Part shown: piece after piece, positions 17,563 through 26,756 of the stretch
How the letters are laid out: each line of letters starts with the position of its first letter
Position numbering within the stretch: position 1 is the stretch's first letter
Source: Gammaproteobacteria bacterium
GTDB lineage: Bacteria > Pseudomonadota > Gammaproteobacteria > Pseudomonadales > Azotimanducaceae
NCBI GenBank assembly: GCA_002689445.1
Contig: NZGC01000090.1
Coordinates: 1 to 37,200, forward strand
Reading direction: 5' to 3'
Length of the DNA: 37,200 nt
Translations under genes and position numbers: made by a program
The notes under the pieces: model-generated
Database searches by the model: none
What the model saw: the letters and a program-made list of their open reading frames with translations, nothing else
Told to the model about the DNA's origin: nothing

Positions 17563-17650
17563 CGAATCTCTCCTGCGGCCGCTCCTCAGACAATCAACGC
17601 CTTTGCGGATAGCGACCATGACGGACGTTGAGCAGTTTACAGGAAGCGAA

Positions 17651-18322
17651 CTAGTAGGGACACAAGCCTGCGTCAATATCGACTCTAACCTCGTTCAATC
17701 GAGCTTCTGTGCCAACATCTTTCCAGTAACCTTCAAACAGCTGTCCAGAAACCAATTTTTGGCGAGCCGCAGGAAACAACACATCCCGCATCGGAAACGC
17801 CGTATCAGGATGTGCAAGCATCAATGTGGGGTTAATCACTGCGGCACCCGAGAAGGTCAACTGCGTCCCTGGAGTGACCAATCCGGTGCTTTGCAAGTCA
17901 AAATCACCCTGGCTGTGATGTTGCGGGTTGGGCACTAAGACAAGATGGGCATGACTGGGTGCTAAGCATTTTAACTCAGCAAAATCGATGTCGGTCACCG
18001 TGTCGCTGCTCAGCATCAAGAAAGGGGCCTCACCCAGCAAATTGAGCGCACGTTTGGCGCCACCACCGGTTTCCAGGCCGTGAGTTTCGTGAGAGTAGCG
18101 AATGCGCAAACCAAAGCGCCGGCCATCGCCTAGCATTGCTTCAATCTGGTGGCCCAGGTAATAGAGATTCACCACCACTTCTAAAAAGCCAGCCAACCGC
18201 AAGCGCCGCAAATGCCGTTCAATCAAACGCTCGGGGCCAATAGACAACAAAGGTTTGGGGGTCTTGAGCGTGAGGGGCTGTAACCGACGGCCAGCCCCTG
18301 CGGCCAGTAGCAGGACCTTCAA
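17651..18322 (-). CDS. murU: N-acetylmuramate alpha-1-phosphate uridylyltransferase MurU
   Basis: 223 residues, the length I recall for Pseudomonas MurU. It turns MurNAc-1-phosphate into UDP-MurNAc, the last step of the recycling shortcut that bypasses fosfomycin-sensitive MurA. The nucleotidyltransferase signature [20 protein letters not shown] is at the N-terminus, followed by [10 protein letters not shown] and a catalytic-Asp region [13 protein letters not shown]. The TTG at 18322 is chosen because it forms a TTGA overlap with the amgK stop, has GGAG 9 bases upstream and puts the nucleotide loop directly at the N-terminus, as in the family. It is translationally coupled to amgK. Confidence 0.93.
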   Translation of the reverse strand: MKVLLLAAGAGRRLQPLTLKTPKPLLSIGPERLIERHLRRLRLAGFLEVVVNLYYLGHQIEAMLGDGRRFGLRIRYSHETHGLETGGGAKRALNLLGEAPFLMLSSDTVTDIDFAELKCLAPSHAHLVLVPNPQHHSQGDFDLQSTGLVTPGTQLTFSGAAVINPTLMLAHPDTAFPMRDVLFPAARQKLVSGQLFEGYWKDVGTEARLNEVRVDIDAGLCPY

Positions 18323-19329
18323 GCGCTCCGACTCCAAGCGCGGCTGGGTAGCTGCTCGAGAAGCCAAGCCTCAAATGCTTGAAATTCCGGATATTTTTTA
18401 ACTGCACGGAGAATGTAGTTAAGCACGCGAGGAACGTCTTCCAGATACCGTGTCTTGCCATCGCGAAGCGCCAATCGGGCAAATATCCCCGCGCATTTCA
18501 AATGCCTCTGCAAGCCCATTAACTCAAAAGCGCGCACAAACGCTGCTTTTCCAGTCATTCCAGGCAAGTCAGCATCGACGAGAGCCTCATAGTGTCGCCC
18601 AATGAGCACCGATACGAGCGCCTCGTCGTATTCAACGTAGCAATCTTTCAATAAAGATACCAAGTCATAAGATACCGGTCCCATCACGGCATCCTGAAAA
18701 TCAAGCAGACCCACTTCATCACCTGGCAGCACCATTAAATTTCGGCTGTGATAGTCCCGATGGACGAACACTTGCGGTTGCGAAAGCGCTGAATCGATAA
18801 GCGTTTCACAAACGGTTGTCCACATCGGATCAAAACTTTCTGATCGAGCAATCCCTTGGTACCGATCGAGATACCAATCTGCAAAAAGCGAAAGCTCCGA
18901 CTGCAGCTTCTCTCGAGAATATTGGGGGACGTCAAACCTGAGCGACGCCAATCGGGTCAGCGGCGTCATGGCTCGAGTTAACCAATACTCCACATCTTTG
19001 GAAGCTGCACTCACTCGAGATAACAATTGGGTATCTCCCAAGTCCCCTAATGCCAAAAAGCCTAACCCCTCTTCAATCGCCAGAATATCAGGGACCCTCA
19101 ATCCGTTGTTCGCTAGCATCCTAGCAATGGCAACAAAATCTACGATCGACTCTTGCGCTGGGGGAGCGTCCATAAAAATCATCGGTTTTGCAATTTTAGA
19201 ACATCTAAAATAGCGACGAAAACTGGCATCATCTGAAACCGGCACAAAGTCTTCGGCTGTTATCGTTTGATCTTGATTAAGCATTGCACCCTTCGCCCAT
19301 GCCGCAAGCCCTTCTAGCCGCTGATCCAT
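18319..19329 (-). CDS. amgK: N-acetylmuramate/N-acetylglucosamine kinase AmgK
   Basis: 336-residue aminoglycoside-phosphotransferase-fold anomeric sugar kinase that makes MurNAc-1-phosphate for MurU. It shows the N-terminal SDDASFRRYFR stretch, the catalytic loop HRDYHSRNLM at 190-199 (Asp192, Asn197) and the metal-binding LLDFQDAVMGPVSYDL with Asp210. These match AmgK more closely than antibiotic kinases. The ATG at 19329 has GGAG six bases upstream; an in-frame TTG four codons earlier overlaps that site and is less likely. It is divergent from lptD and coupled to murU. Confidence 0.93.
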   Translation of the reverse strand: MDQRLEGLAAWAKGAMLNQDQTITAEDFVPVSDDASFRRYFRCSKIAKPMIFMDAPPAQESIVDFVAIARMLANNGLRVPDILAIEEGLGFLALGDLGDTQLLSRVSAASKDVEYWLTRAMTPLTRLASLRFDVPQYSREKLQSELSLFADWYLDRYQGIARSESFDPMWTTVCETLIDSALSQPQVFVHRDYHSRNLMVLPGDEVGLLDFQDAVMGPVSYDLVSLLKDCYVEYDEALVSVLIGRHYEALVDADLPGMTGKAAFVRAFELMGLQRHLKCAGIFARLALRDGKTRYLEDVPRVLNYILRAVKKYPEFQAFEAWLLEQLPSRAWSRSA

Positions 19330-19406
19330 ACCGCACTCCAAGTTGACTGTTGCTCTTGTTCATTATCGCTTATTCTAACGGCACGGCGAAAATCCAGAAC
19401 ATAGCT
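19330..19406. promoter_or_regulatory. Divergent amgK / lptD promoter region
   Basis: 77 bases between the two starts. On the minus strand TAGAAT (plus-strand 19372-19377) and GATAAT (plus-strand 19362-19367) are possible -10 elements for amgK. On the plus strand TATTCT (19371-19376) with TTGCTC (19350-19355, spacing 15) is a weak lptD candidate. No convincing sigma-E promoter was seen for lptD. The strongest -35-like string, TTGACT at 19343, has no properly spaced -10. Confidence 0.35.
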
Positions 19407-21719
19407 ATGCAACGACGGTCTTACCGCCTCTTGATGAGAGTGCTTATTTGCTTGTGGCCAACGACGCTTCCTCTGGCTTTACCCGCCAATGCCGTGACCA
19501 GATCTGCGCTTGAATGCGTGTCACCCGAATCGCTCGAGAGCCCTCTGCTCACAGGTCAAGCAGTGATTACCGCCCTTGAGGCTACGGTCACCCCCGAAAA
19601 ACGCGCTGATCTTGAGGGTAATGTCGTTATCCTGACGCCGCAACGCCAACTCAAGGCCGATCGGGCTACCCTCGATTTTGAAAACGACAGCTTGACCTTG
19701 ATCGATAATGTTTCACTCATTGACGCCGATCTCTGCGTCAATGGTAGAGCCGCATCAGGCAATTTTTTTGCGGGTCAAGGATCGGTGACTGATGCGAATT
19801 TTTTCCTAGAGCGATCCAACCTTAGAGGCAGCGCTGACGCCTTAACTTTCGTGGATGGCGAAAACTTCTCGATTCAAAACAGTCAAGTCACGCGCTGCCC
19901 GAAAGGTTCAAATACCTGGCAAATTTCAAGCCGATTACTGGCCGCGGATCGTGCTCAAAACAATATTACCATCCGCAACATGGTCCTCCGCATCAAGGAT
20001 TTACCCGTCTTCTACCTCCCCTATATGAAGGTGCCCATCAATCAATCGCGGCAAAGCGGATTCTTGCCGATCGGTCTATCCCAGAACGATCAAAATGGGC
20101 TGCGCAGCCGATTGCAATACTACATCAACTTCGCGCCCAATTTTGATGCCACCCTTGGCATCACTCGAATGCAAGCTCGCGGTAATATCGTTCAAACTGA
20201 ATTTCGCAGTTTAGGTCGACGAAGCGAGGGATATTTTAATGCGGAGCATATGGCAACCGATCGTCTACAACCGGTTGACCTAACGCCCGGGGGGTTCGCC
20301 TACGACCGAAAAAACCGGGGCATGGTGAGCCTTTATCACAACTTTCAGGGCGAAAGGTTTCTCAGTCAAATCAAATTCAGCAAAGCCTCCGATGTAAATT
20401 ATTTTAGGGACTTTGAGAGCTCGATCGCGCCTTACAGTCGAGATCTGGGCCCCTTTCTTACCGACAACCGAGAACCCGAACGTCAATTACCGGCGCTTAA
20501 TCAGAGTTTTCTGATCGGCTATAGCGGCAAAAATCTTCGCGGTCAGATACGCTATCAGGGTTATCAAAGCCTGGTACCGCAATTTGAGGGGCAGACCCGT
20601 AAGCGACCTGAATTGGATCTGGATTATCAGCGGAGCCTTGGCTCAGTTGACGTTAAACTTCGAGGTCTCATCACCGAGTCTGAGACGAGCCAAACATCGG
20701 GACCCAATTTTCAGGGTCGTCGCACCCTTGTGCAATCGAGTTTAACCTGGCCTAAAACCACTGCCTGGGGTTATTTGAAGTCTACTATTGGGTTTGAACG
20801 GGTTGCTTATCGCGATACGCTGAGCCGTGCCTCATCGCACCAAAATTTTCCTTATATCAATTTCATCGGCGGATCCCGCTTACATCGCGCAGAGATCGGC
20901 TCGCAAACCCTCACAGTGCTCGAGCCAACGGTTCAGATCACTGTTGGGCGGGCCGGTCGAGAATCCTCTGGAGTCATTATCGACAGCAGTCAGTTAGAAC
21001 CCACTTTTGACGCACTCTTTCAAAGTCGGGGGGTCTATGGCTTTGACGAGGTTGCGGCTGATCGAAGTGCCGCCATCGGCGTCCGACATCGTTGGATCGA
21101 TGCCCGGCAAGGCCACCAGTGGTTTTCCGTTGCTGCAGGATTGGCTTACTTCGACAGGAGATCGGCATCGTTCGGCCAGTTCGAAACGAGAAAACCCCTT
21201 TATACTCAGTTGACCTTTTCACCGACTCGACAACTTTCCAGCCAGCTCGATTTAGCTTATGACCCAGACCAGCAACGGGTCGAGTCTGGTTACTTCAACA
21301 TTGCTTACCGCACTGCGGGTAAGGCTCACTTGAGTATTGCGCACCGGTATCGATCAGGCACTCAAGCGCTTTTAGTAGAAAATTTTCCGGCCCATACCCG
21401 AGCCACGCAAATCGCCGCCCAGGTGCCGCTAGGAGGAGGCTTCTCGCTGCGAGGATTGTGGGCAAAAAACTCAAGCTTTAGCAAACCAGTAGAGTCCCTA
21501 GTCGGTGTGTCATACAATAGTTGCTGCTGGGCCGTCGAGGCAGCGTTCCGACGCTACTACGATCCGAAACTGGCTTGGACAGGATCGTCGTTTAACGTTG
21601 AAAACGAAGAGCGACAAGGCGTATTTCTGAGTGTCACGCTTGAGGGATTGATGCAGATCGGTAGCGATATGGATCGCATCTACGATCGCCTCCTGGGTCG
21701 CGACGCTCGCAACCGATAA
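19407..21719 (+). CDS. lptD: LPS-assembly protein LptD
   Basis: About 770 residues, outer-membrane beta-barrel that with LptE inserts LPS into the outer leaflet. An N-terminal signal peptide (about 1-28, ending PANA) is followed by the OstA/LptA-like jelly roll (about 45-190: EGNVVIL, DFENDSLTL) and then the barrel. Cysteines at 37, 110, 164 and the adjacent pair 706-707 parallel the E. coli pattern of N-terminal cysteines bonded to a C-terminal Cys-Cys pair. Expect DsbA-dependent oxidation. The ATG at 19407 gives a good signal peptide; its ribosome binding site is weak and in-frame upstream starts exist back to 19350. SurA, its folding chaperone, is encoded next. Confidence 0.96.
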   Translation: MQRRSYRLLMRVLICLWPTTLPLALPANAVTRSALECVSPESLESPLLTGQAVITALEATVTPEKRADLEGNVVILTPQRQLKADRATLDFENDSLTLIDNVSLIDADLCVNGRAASGNFFAGQGSVTDANFFLERSNLRGSADALTFVDGENFSIQNSQVTRCPKGSNTWQISSRLLAADRAQNNITIRNMVLRIKDLPVFYLPYMKVPINQSRQSGFLPIGLSQNDQNGLRSRLQYYINFAPNFDATLGITRMQARGNIVQTEFRSLGRRSEGYFNAEHMATDRLQPVDLTPGGFAYDRKNRGMVSLYHNFQGERFLSQIKFSKASDVNYFRDFESSIAPYSRDLGPFLTDNREPERQLPALNQSFLIGYSGKNLRGQIRYQGYQSLVPQFEGQTRKRPELDLDYQRSLGSVDVKLRGLITESETSQTSGPNFQGRRTLVQSSLTWPKTTAWGYLKSTIGFERVAYRDTLSRASSHQNFPYINFIGGSRLHRAEIGSQTLTVLEPTVQITVGRAGRESSGVIIDSSQLEPTFDALFQSRGVYGFDEVAADRSAAIGVRHRWIDARQGHQWFSVAAGLAYFDRRSASFGQFETRKPLYTQLTFSPTRQLSSQLDLAYDPDQQRVESGYFNIAYRTAGKAHLSIAHRYRSGTQALLVENFPAHTRATQIAAQVPLGGGFSLRGLWAKNSSFSKPVESLVGVSYNSCCWAVEAAFRRYYDPKLAWTGSSFNVENEERQGVFLSVTLEGLMQIGSDMDRIYDRLLGRDARNR

Positions 21720-21813
21720 CGAAGAGATGACTCAGGTACTGACTTGCAGCGCTAATCGGTTAAGCCAGTCATACAACCAAGAAGACCACAGAAAGAGAAA
21801 AAGGCACCCATCC

Positions 21814-23091
21814 ATGATCAAACCTTTTGTCAGCATCGTGATAATCAGCTTGTTCAGCATGCAGGCTTTCGGATTGCCGGTTGTCTTGGACGAAATAGCC
21901 GCTATTGTCGATGATGATTTAATCACCATTACTGAAGTCAAGGAGCGAGTAAAAACCATACGCGCTCAAGCCGCCAATCCAGAGGCGTTGCCACCAACGA
22001 ACGTTCTGACAGAACAAATCCTCGAACGACTCATTGTTGAAAGCCTGCAGCTACAGATGGCTCGACGTGCGGGGGTTCGGGTCAGCGATGCCGAGCTCAA
22101 TAATGCAATGGCAAGAATCGCCAATCAGAATCAACTCACTCTAGAGCAGTTTCGTGATGCGCTAGCGGCCGATGGCATTTCCTATCGCAGTATGCGTCAG
22201 CAAATCGAACGAGAGATTATGATCGGACGGGTGCAACAAGGAGTCATGAACAGCCGCATCGAAATTAGCGAACAAGCGATCACCGATTTTTTGGAATCAG
22301 AGGCTGGCCGTGAGTTAACCTCGGACGAATACCGAATCGGTCACATTTTATTGGCCACCGATTCGGATATGAACCAAAAAGAAATTCAAGCCACTCGAGC
22401 TCGGGCTGATGAAATCATCAAAGGCCTCGAGGCCGGCGATGATTTTGCGGCGACCGCGATGGAGCAATCGTCTGGGACTAAAGCCCTAGAAGGTGGCGAT
22501 CTGGGTTGGCGAAAACCCGCCGCTTTGCCCACTCTGTTTGCAGATATCGCCGTGGCGCTCGAGCCTCAAGCGGTCGCAGGACCCATCCAGAGCGGTTCAG
22601 GCTTTCATATCATTAAGCTGCTGGCAAAACGCGGAGCGACCGCCCAGGGCATGATTGATCAAACTCGCGTCAGACATGTCTTGATCAACCCAAATGAAAT
22701 TAGATCCCTCGAGGAAGCCCGAGAACTCGCCGAGAGTCTTCGAGCTGAGGTCATTGCTGGCAGGCCTTTCGAGGAGGTCGCAAGATTATATTCAGAAGAT
22801 CCAGGCTCAGCGCTCAACGGCGGCGACTTGGGCTGGAGCACTGGGGACGAATTTGTCGGACCCTTTGAGCAAACCCTTAAAGCATCAACCTTGAACGAAA
22901 TCAGTCCCGTATTTCAAAGTGAATTTGGTTTTCACTTTTTAGAAGTCACCGGTCAAAGGGTTGAGGATTTCAGCGAAACCTTCAAACGCAATCAAGCGGC
23001 CAACTTCCTGCGCAACCGTTCCTTTGACGAAGAGGTTGAAAGTTGGATTCGAGAAATACGGGAAGATGCATTTGTCGAAATCAAAATCTGA
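21814..23091 (+). CDS. surA: Periplasmic chaperone / peptidyl-prolyl isomerase SurA
   Basis: 425 residues (E. coli 428). The signal peptide spans about 1-20 (MIKPFVSIVIISLFSMQAFG). The SurA N-domain follows, then two parvulin domains, EYRIGHILLATD... to HIIKLLAKRG and TRVRHVLINPNE... to GFHFLEVTGQR, and a C-terminal helix. It carries unfolded outer-membrane proteins, including LptD, to the Bam complex. The ATG at 21814 is chosen because it starts the signal peptide; the frame stays open 29 codons further upstream without family-like sequence. It follows lptD after 94 bases and overlaps pdxA. Confidence 0.96.
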   Translation: MIKPFVSIVIISLFSMQAFGLPVVLDEIAAIVDDDLITITEVKERVKTIRAQAANPEALPPTNVLTEQILERLIVESLQLQMARRAGVRVSDAELNNAMARIANQNQLTLEQFRDALAADGISYRSMRQQIEREIMIGRVQQGVMNSRIEISEQAITDFLESEAGRELTSDEYRIGHILLATDSDMNQKEIQATRARADEIIKGLEAGDDFAATAMEQSSGTKALEGGDLGWRKPAALPTLFADIAVALEPQAVAGPIQSGSGFHIIKLLAKRGATAQGMIDQTRVRHVLINPNEIRSLEEARELAESLRAEVIAGRPFEEVARLYSEDPGSALNGGDLGWSTGDEFVGPFEQTLKASTLNEISPVFQSEFGFHFLEVTGQRVEDFSETFKRNQAANFLRNRSFDEEVESWIREIREDAFVEIKI

Positions 23092-24058
23092 TCGTTTGAT
23101 CGCCATTACCCCGGGGGAACCTGCGGGAATCGGCTTGGATGTCTGCTTATTGGCGAATGCAGATCTATCCAAACACCAGAAGTACGTATACGTCGCGGAT
23201 CCTCGGGCAATGTCTGAACGGGCCTCCCAGCTCAAGCTATCCTCAACCTTTAATGTGCTGCAAAACCTCGAGGACTATCAACCCGACGCGATCAACATAA
23301 TCCCCATTGCATTGGATTACCCAGTCACTCCCGGCCAACTTGACACCCGTTCAGGGCCTTACGTCATTGAGTGTCTTGACCGAGCGCTAAAGCTCTGCAC
23401 GAGCGGCGATGCCGATGCATTGGTGACAGGCCCCATTCAAAAATCCGTGGTGAATGATAGCGGTATTGAATTTTCAGGCCATACTGAGTGGCTGGCCGAT
23501 CAGACAGAGACCGAGCACGTTGTGATGATGCTGGTTTCCGAAAATTTACGCGTCGCGCTGGTCACTACCCATCTCCCTTTGTCTCAAGTGTCTGCCGCTA
23601 TCAACCATGAGGCAGTTGCGAGAACCATTAAAGCCACCGCCCATGCACTTCGACACCAATTCCGCATCAAGACACCTCGCATTGCAATCTGTGGCTTAAA
23701 TCCCCATGCGGGCGAGGGTGGCCATTTAGGCACTGAAGAAATCAGCATTATCCAACCTGCTATGAGCGCCTGTTCAATCCCCGATTTACAACTGATCGGT
23801 CCTCTGCCCGCAGATACCGCTTTCACTCAGCGCAACTTGCTGCAATGTGATGCGGTCATCGCGATGTATCACGATCAGGGACTCCCGGTACTCAAGCATC
23901 AAAGTTTCGGACATGCTGTCAATATCACCTTGGGACTGCCGATCATTAGAACCTCCGTCGACCATGGCACAGCTCTGGATTTAGCGGGTAGCGGCGCTGC
24001 AGACCCCGGCAGTCTAGTGGCGGCAATCGACCTTGCCGCCTCCCTCATCGGGTTGTAG
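23066..24058 (+). CDS. pdxA: 4-hydroxythreonine-4-phosphate dehydrogenase PdxA
   Basis: 330 residues; NAD-dependent enzyme of the DXP-dependent pyridoxal phosphate pathway. Visible motifs are ITPGEPAGIGLDV, VTGPIQKS, FSGHTEWLAD with a metal-binding His, LNPHAGEGGHLG with the second His, and MYHDQGLPVLK with the third His, then FGHAVNITLGLPIIRTSVDH. The ATG at 23066 overlaps surA by 26 bases. A TTG two codons later (23072) has GGGAAG at ideal spacing and could be the true start, in line with other TTG starts in this window. Part of the lptD-surA-pdxA-rsmA-apaH superoperon. Confidence 0.96.
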   Translation: MHLSKSKSDRLIAITPGEPAGIGLDVCLLANADLSKHQKYVYVADPRAMSERASQLKLSSTFNVLQNLEDYQPDAINIIPIALDYPVTPGQLDTRSGPYVIECLDRALKLCTSGDADALVTGPIQKSVVNDSGIEFSGHTEWLADQTETEHVVMMLVSENLRVALVTTHLPLSQVSAAINHEAVARTIKATAHALRHQFRIKTPRIAICGLNPHAGEGGHLGTEEISIIQPAMSACSIPDLQLIGPLPADTAFTQRNLLQCDAVIAMYHDQGLPVLKHQSFGHAVNITLGLPIIRTSVDHGTALDLAGSGAADPGSLVAAIDLAASLIGL

Positions 24059-24061
24059 CTG

Positions 24062-24835
24062 ATGTCAGGACGCGCGAAAAAACGTTTTGGCCAAAATTTT
24101 TTGCAAGACCGTTATTACATTGAGGCAATCCTGCAACACGTGCGCCCTTCCTCTGATGAATCGTTAATTGAGATTGGTCCCGGCAGAGGCGCATTGAGTG
24201 AGCCCTTGGGCCGATTGCGGGAGGATTTGATCGTTGTCGAACTTGATCGAGATCTCATTGCCGGCCTCAAAGACGTTCTTCCGAATACGGCCACCGTGTT
24301 TCAAGGTGACGCGCTTGATTTCGACTTCGATCAGTTTTCTGGCCCACTCTTCATCGTGGGCAACTTGCCCTACAACATTTCGACTCCTCTTCTATTTAAG
24401 CTGTTCGAACTCGGCAGCAAAGTAAGCTCGATGGTCTTCATGTTGCAAAAAGAGGTGGTCGATCGTCTAGCAGCGCCGTCAAACACCAAACAGTTCGGCC
24501 GGCTTTCGGTCATGGCTCAATACCATTGTGAAATAGAGAAGCTCATTGACGTACCCCCAACCGCCTTCCATCCGCGACCGAAAATCGACTCTGCCGTGGT
24601 CTTGCTTAAACCCCGTCAGAGCCACTCGGTCAAAGCTGAAGCGCTACCGGTATTGTCTGAACTGTTAATTGCTGCATTTGGGCAACGCAGAAAAACCCTC
24701 AGAAATGCCCTGTCAAGCTTGCTTGATGCACAAACCTTAGAAGCGCTCGAAATTAATCCTTCAGCTCGAGCAGAAACCTTATCCGTCAACGATTTTGTGA
24801 CTTGTGCAAACTTTATCCATCGGTCTCGATCATGA
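24062..24835 (+). CDS. rsmA: 16S rRNA (adenine1518-N6/adenine1519-N6)-dimethyltransferase RsmA (KsgA)
   Basis: 257 residues. It dimethylates two adjacent adenines in helix 45 of 16S rRNA late in small-subunit assembly. The N-terminal KKRFGQNFLQD, SAM-binding IEIGPGRGALSEPL and the catalytic NLPYNIST are all intact; the C-terminal helical domain is also present. It starts 3 bases after pdxA and overlaps apaH by ATGA. The apaG gene common between rsmA and apaH in relatives is absent. Confidence 0.97.
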   Translation: MSGRAKKRFGQNFLQDRYYIEAILQHVRPSSDESLIEIGPGRGALSEPLGRLREDLIVVELDRDLIAGLKDVLPNTATVFQGDALDFDFDQFSGPLFIVGNLPYNISTPLLFKLFELGSKVSSMVFMLQKEVVDRLAAPSNTKQFGRLSVMAQYHCEIEKLIDVPPTAFHPRPKIDSAVVLLKPRQSHSVKAEALPVLSELLIAAFGQRRKTLRNALSSLLDAQTLEALEINPSARAETLSVNDFVTCANFIHRSRS

Positions 24836-25635
24836 GCCACTTTGTCATCGGCGATATTCAAGGCTGTTATCCCACGCTTAAGGCGCTGCTTCGCCAGATA
24901 AATTTCCAACCCTCAACGGACACTCTCTGGTGTGCAGGCGATCTGATTAATCGTGGTAAGCACAACGTTGACACCCTGAAATTTCTGATGGATTTGCCAC
25001 GAACTCGAATCGTGTTGGGTAACCATGACCTTCATTTCATGGCTATCGCCTCTCAGGTCAGCAAACTTCACAAGGGAGACACGGTTGCCGACTTACTGGA
25101 TCATCCCGATCTCACACTGTTTGTGGATTGGTTGGCCGAGCAACCGATCATGGTTTGTGATGATGTCCACGACGTCATCATGGTACACGCCGGACTGCCA
25201 GCTATCTGGAGCCTTGAGGAAGCAAGACTTCAAGCGAAAGCGATTGAACAGGCGCTGGCAGGTCACCATCGAACCGCCTTTCTTAAGAACATGTATGGTA
25301 ATCAGCCGTCGATCTGGCGAAAGGATCTAACAACGGATGACCGCTTGCGTCTTGCAACCAATTTCTTCACCCGAATGCGGTATTATCAAGCGGATGGCAG
25401 CCTTGAACTGACCCATAAATCGGACTTAGCACCCCCGGGTTTTGAGCCCTGGTTTCTTCACCGACACCCCTCCCTCTCCCGTTACACAATTGTATTCGGT
25501 CATTGGGCAGCCTTGGGCACTGTTCAGCGAGCCAACCTCTTTGGACTAGACTCGGGTTGTATTTGGGGCCGGCAGCTCACTGCCTTGAGGCTTGAAGACA
25601 AACGAATTTTTTCTCAAGCCAACCAAGAAGGTTAA
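24832..25635 (+). CDS. apaH: Bis(5'-nucleosyl)-tetraphosphatase (symmetrical) ApaH
   Basis: 267 residues of the PPP-type metallophosphatase family. It hydrolyses Ap4A to two ADP and also decaps Np4-capped RNA. The metal-binding signatures are GDIQGCY (with Asp and preceding residues), CAGDLINRG, LGNHDLHF and VHAGLPAIW; the late His in FGHWAALG completes the site. The ATG at 24832 forms an ATGA overlap with rsmA, so it is chosen over a codon ten residues upstream. Cytosolic. Confidence 0.96.
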   Translation: MSHFVIGDIQGCYPTLKALLRQINFQPSTDTLWCAGDLINRGKHNVDTLKFLMDLPRTRIVLGNHDLHFMAIASQVSKLHKGDTVADLLDHPDLTLFVDWLAEQPIMVCDDVHDVIMVHAGLPAIWSLEEARLQAKAIEQALAGHHRTAFLKNMYGNQPSIWRKDLTTDDRLRLATNFFTRMRYYQADGSLELTHKSDLAPPGFEPWFLHRHPSLSRYTIVFGHWAALGTVQRANLFGLDSGCIWGRQLTALRLEDKRIFSQANQEG

Positions 25636-25667
25636 GTCCAGAGCATCTTCATGACACAATACCCAAC

Positions 25668-26756
25668 ATGAAAACCTATTTAGTTGGCGGTGCAGTACGC
25701 GACAGACTTCTTGGGAAGGTCCCATCTGAACGGGATTGGGTTGTTGTTGGAGAGTCTCCGAAATCCATGCTGGACCAAGGTTTTCTCCAAGTCGGTAAAG
25801 ACTTTCCCGTCTTTTTGCATCCCCAAACGCGGGAGGAATATGCCCTCGCGCGCAAGGAGTATAATGTTGGTCCGGGTCACCAAGGGTTTAAATTCGACAC
25901 TGGACAAACGATTTCACTCGAAGAAGATCTCACTCGTCGAGACCTTACGGTAAATGCCATCGCTCAAGCACCTGATGGCACTTTGATTGATCCCTGCGGA
26001 GGACAAACCGATTTAAATCAGCGACTCTTTCGACATGTTTCCTCAGCCTTCAGCGAGGACCCATTGCGCGCCCTGCGGCTGGCGCAGTTTCAGGCTCGAT
26101 TTGAGGCCGACGGTTTTAAAATCGCCCAAGAAACGCTGCTGCTATGCCGCCAAATGGTTCAGCAGGGTGACCTAGCCTCCCTATCTAGAGAGCGGGTTTT
26201 CAAAGAATTCGAAAAAGCCTTGAACGCCGAGCGGCCTCAAGCTTTCTTTGCGGTGTTAGAGACAATCGGCGCCCTCGCCGGACTACTACCGGGCGTGAGA
26301 GCCAGTTCGGCATTCTCGCTCAATGCCCGTTATCCAGCGGCGACCGCAGAAGAACAATTCACCTGGCTAGTACTCGAAAATCCTGATTGTGACATCGCGA
26401 CACTACAAACCAAAATAGCACTGCCTAAGCACTGGGTTGAGCTTGCCAGGCTTAGCCAATCCTTTGCGTCTTTAATTTGCACCCTGCCGCAACTTTCTGC
26501 AGAGGACATTCTCAGCGTGATCAATGGCGCTGACGCGAGACGTCGGCCTGACCGGTTCAGCCAATCGGTTAATCTGGTCACCCTGTGGGGAGTGTCAGAC
26601 GCCTTGCAACAGACTCGAATCGAGGCGCAGTGGCGACAGCTATCCTCAGCCGTCGCCCGGGTAACCGTCAATAAAGATAGCCAACCGCGAACAGGGAAAG
26701 AGATTCAGGCGGAAATCAAAATTCAACAACTTAAAGCCATTACTGATCTTGTCTGA
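25668..26756 (+). CDS. cca: CCA-adding enzyme (tRNA nucleotidyltransferase) Cca, lacking the HD segment
   Basis: 362 residues, about 50 shorter than E. coli Cca (412). The class II nucleotidyltransferase head is clear: YLVGGAVRDRLLG, then ERDWVVVG, FPVFLHPQTREEYALARKE and EDLTRRDLTVNAIAQ, and the neck SRERVFKEFEKAL. The catalytic carboxylate pair reads E21-x-D23, where E. coli has D21-x-D23. After GALAGLLPGV the HD-type phosphohydrolase stretch of the E. coli enzyme is replaced by about 35 unrelated residues, and similarity resumes at LPKHWVELARLSQSFASL. So CCA addition is expected but the 2',3'-cyclic phosphodiesterase/phosphatase activities are not. It overlaps folM by 8 bases. Confidence 0.92.
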   Translation: MKTYLVGGAVRDRLLGKVPSERDWVVVGESPKSMLDQGFLQVGKDFPVFLHPQTREEYALARKEYNVGPGHQGFKFDTGQTISLEEDLTRRDLTVNAIAQAPDGTLIDPCGGQTDLNQRLFRHVSSAFSEDPLRALRLAQFQARFEADGFKIAQETLLLCRQMVQQGDLASLSRERVFKEFEKALNAERPQAFFAVLETIGALAGLLPGVRASSAFSLNARYPAATAEEQFTWLVLENPDCDIATLQTKIALPKHWVELARLSQSFASLICTLPQLSAEDILSVINGADARRRPDRFSQSVNLVTLWGVSDALQQTRIEAQWRQLSSAVARVTVNKDSQPRTGKEIQAEIKIQQLKAITDLV

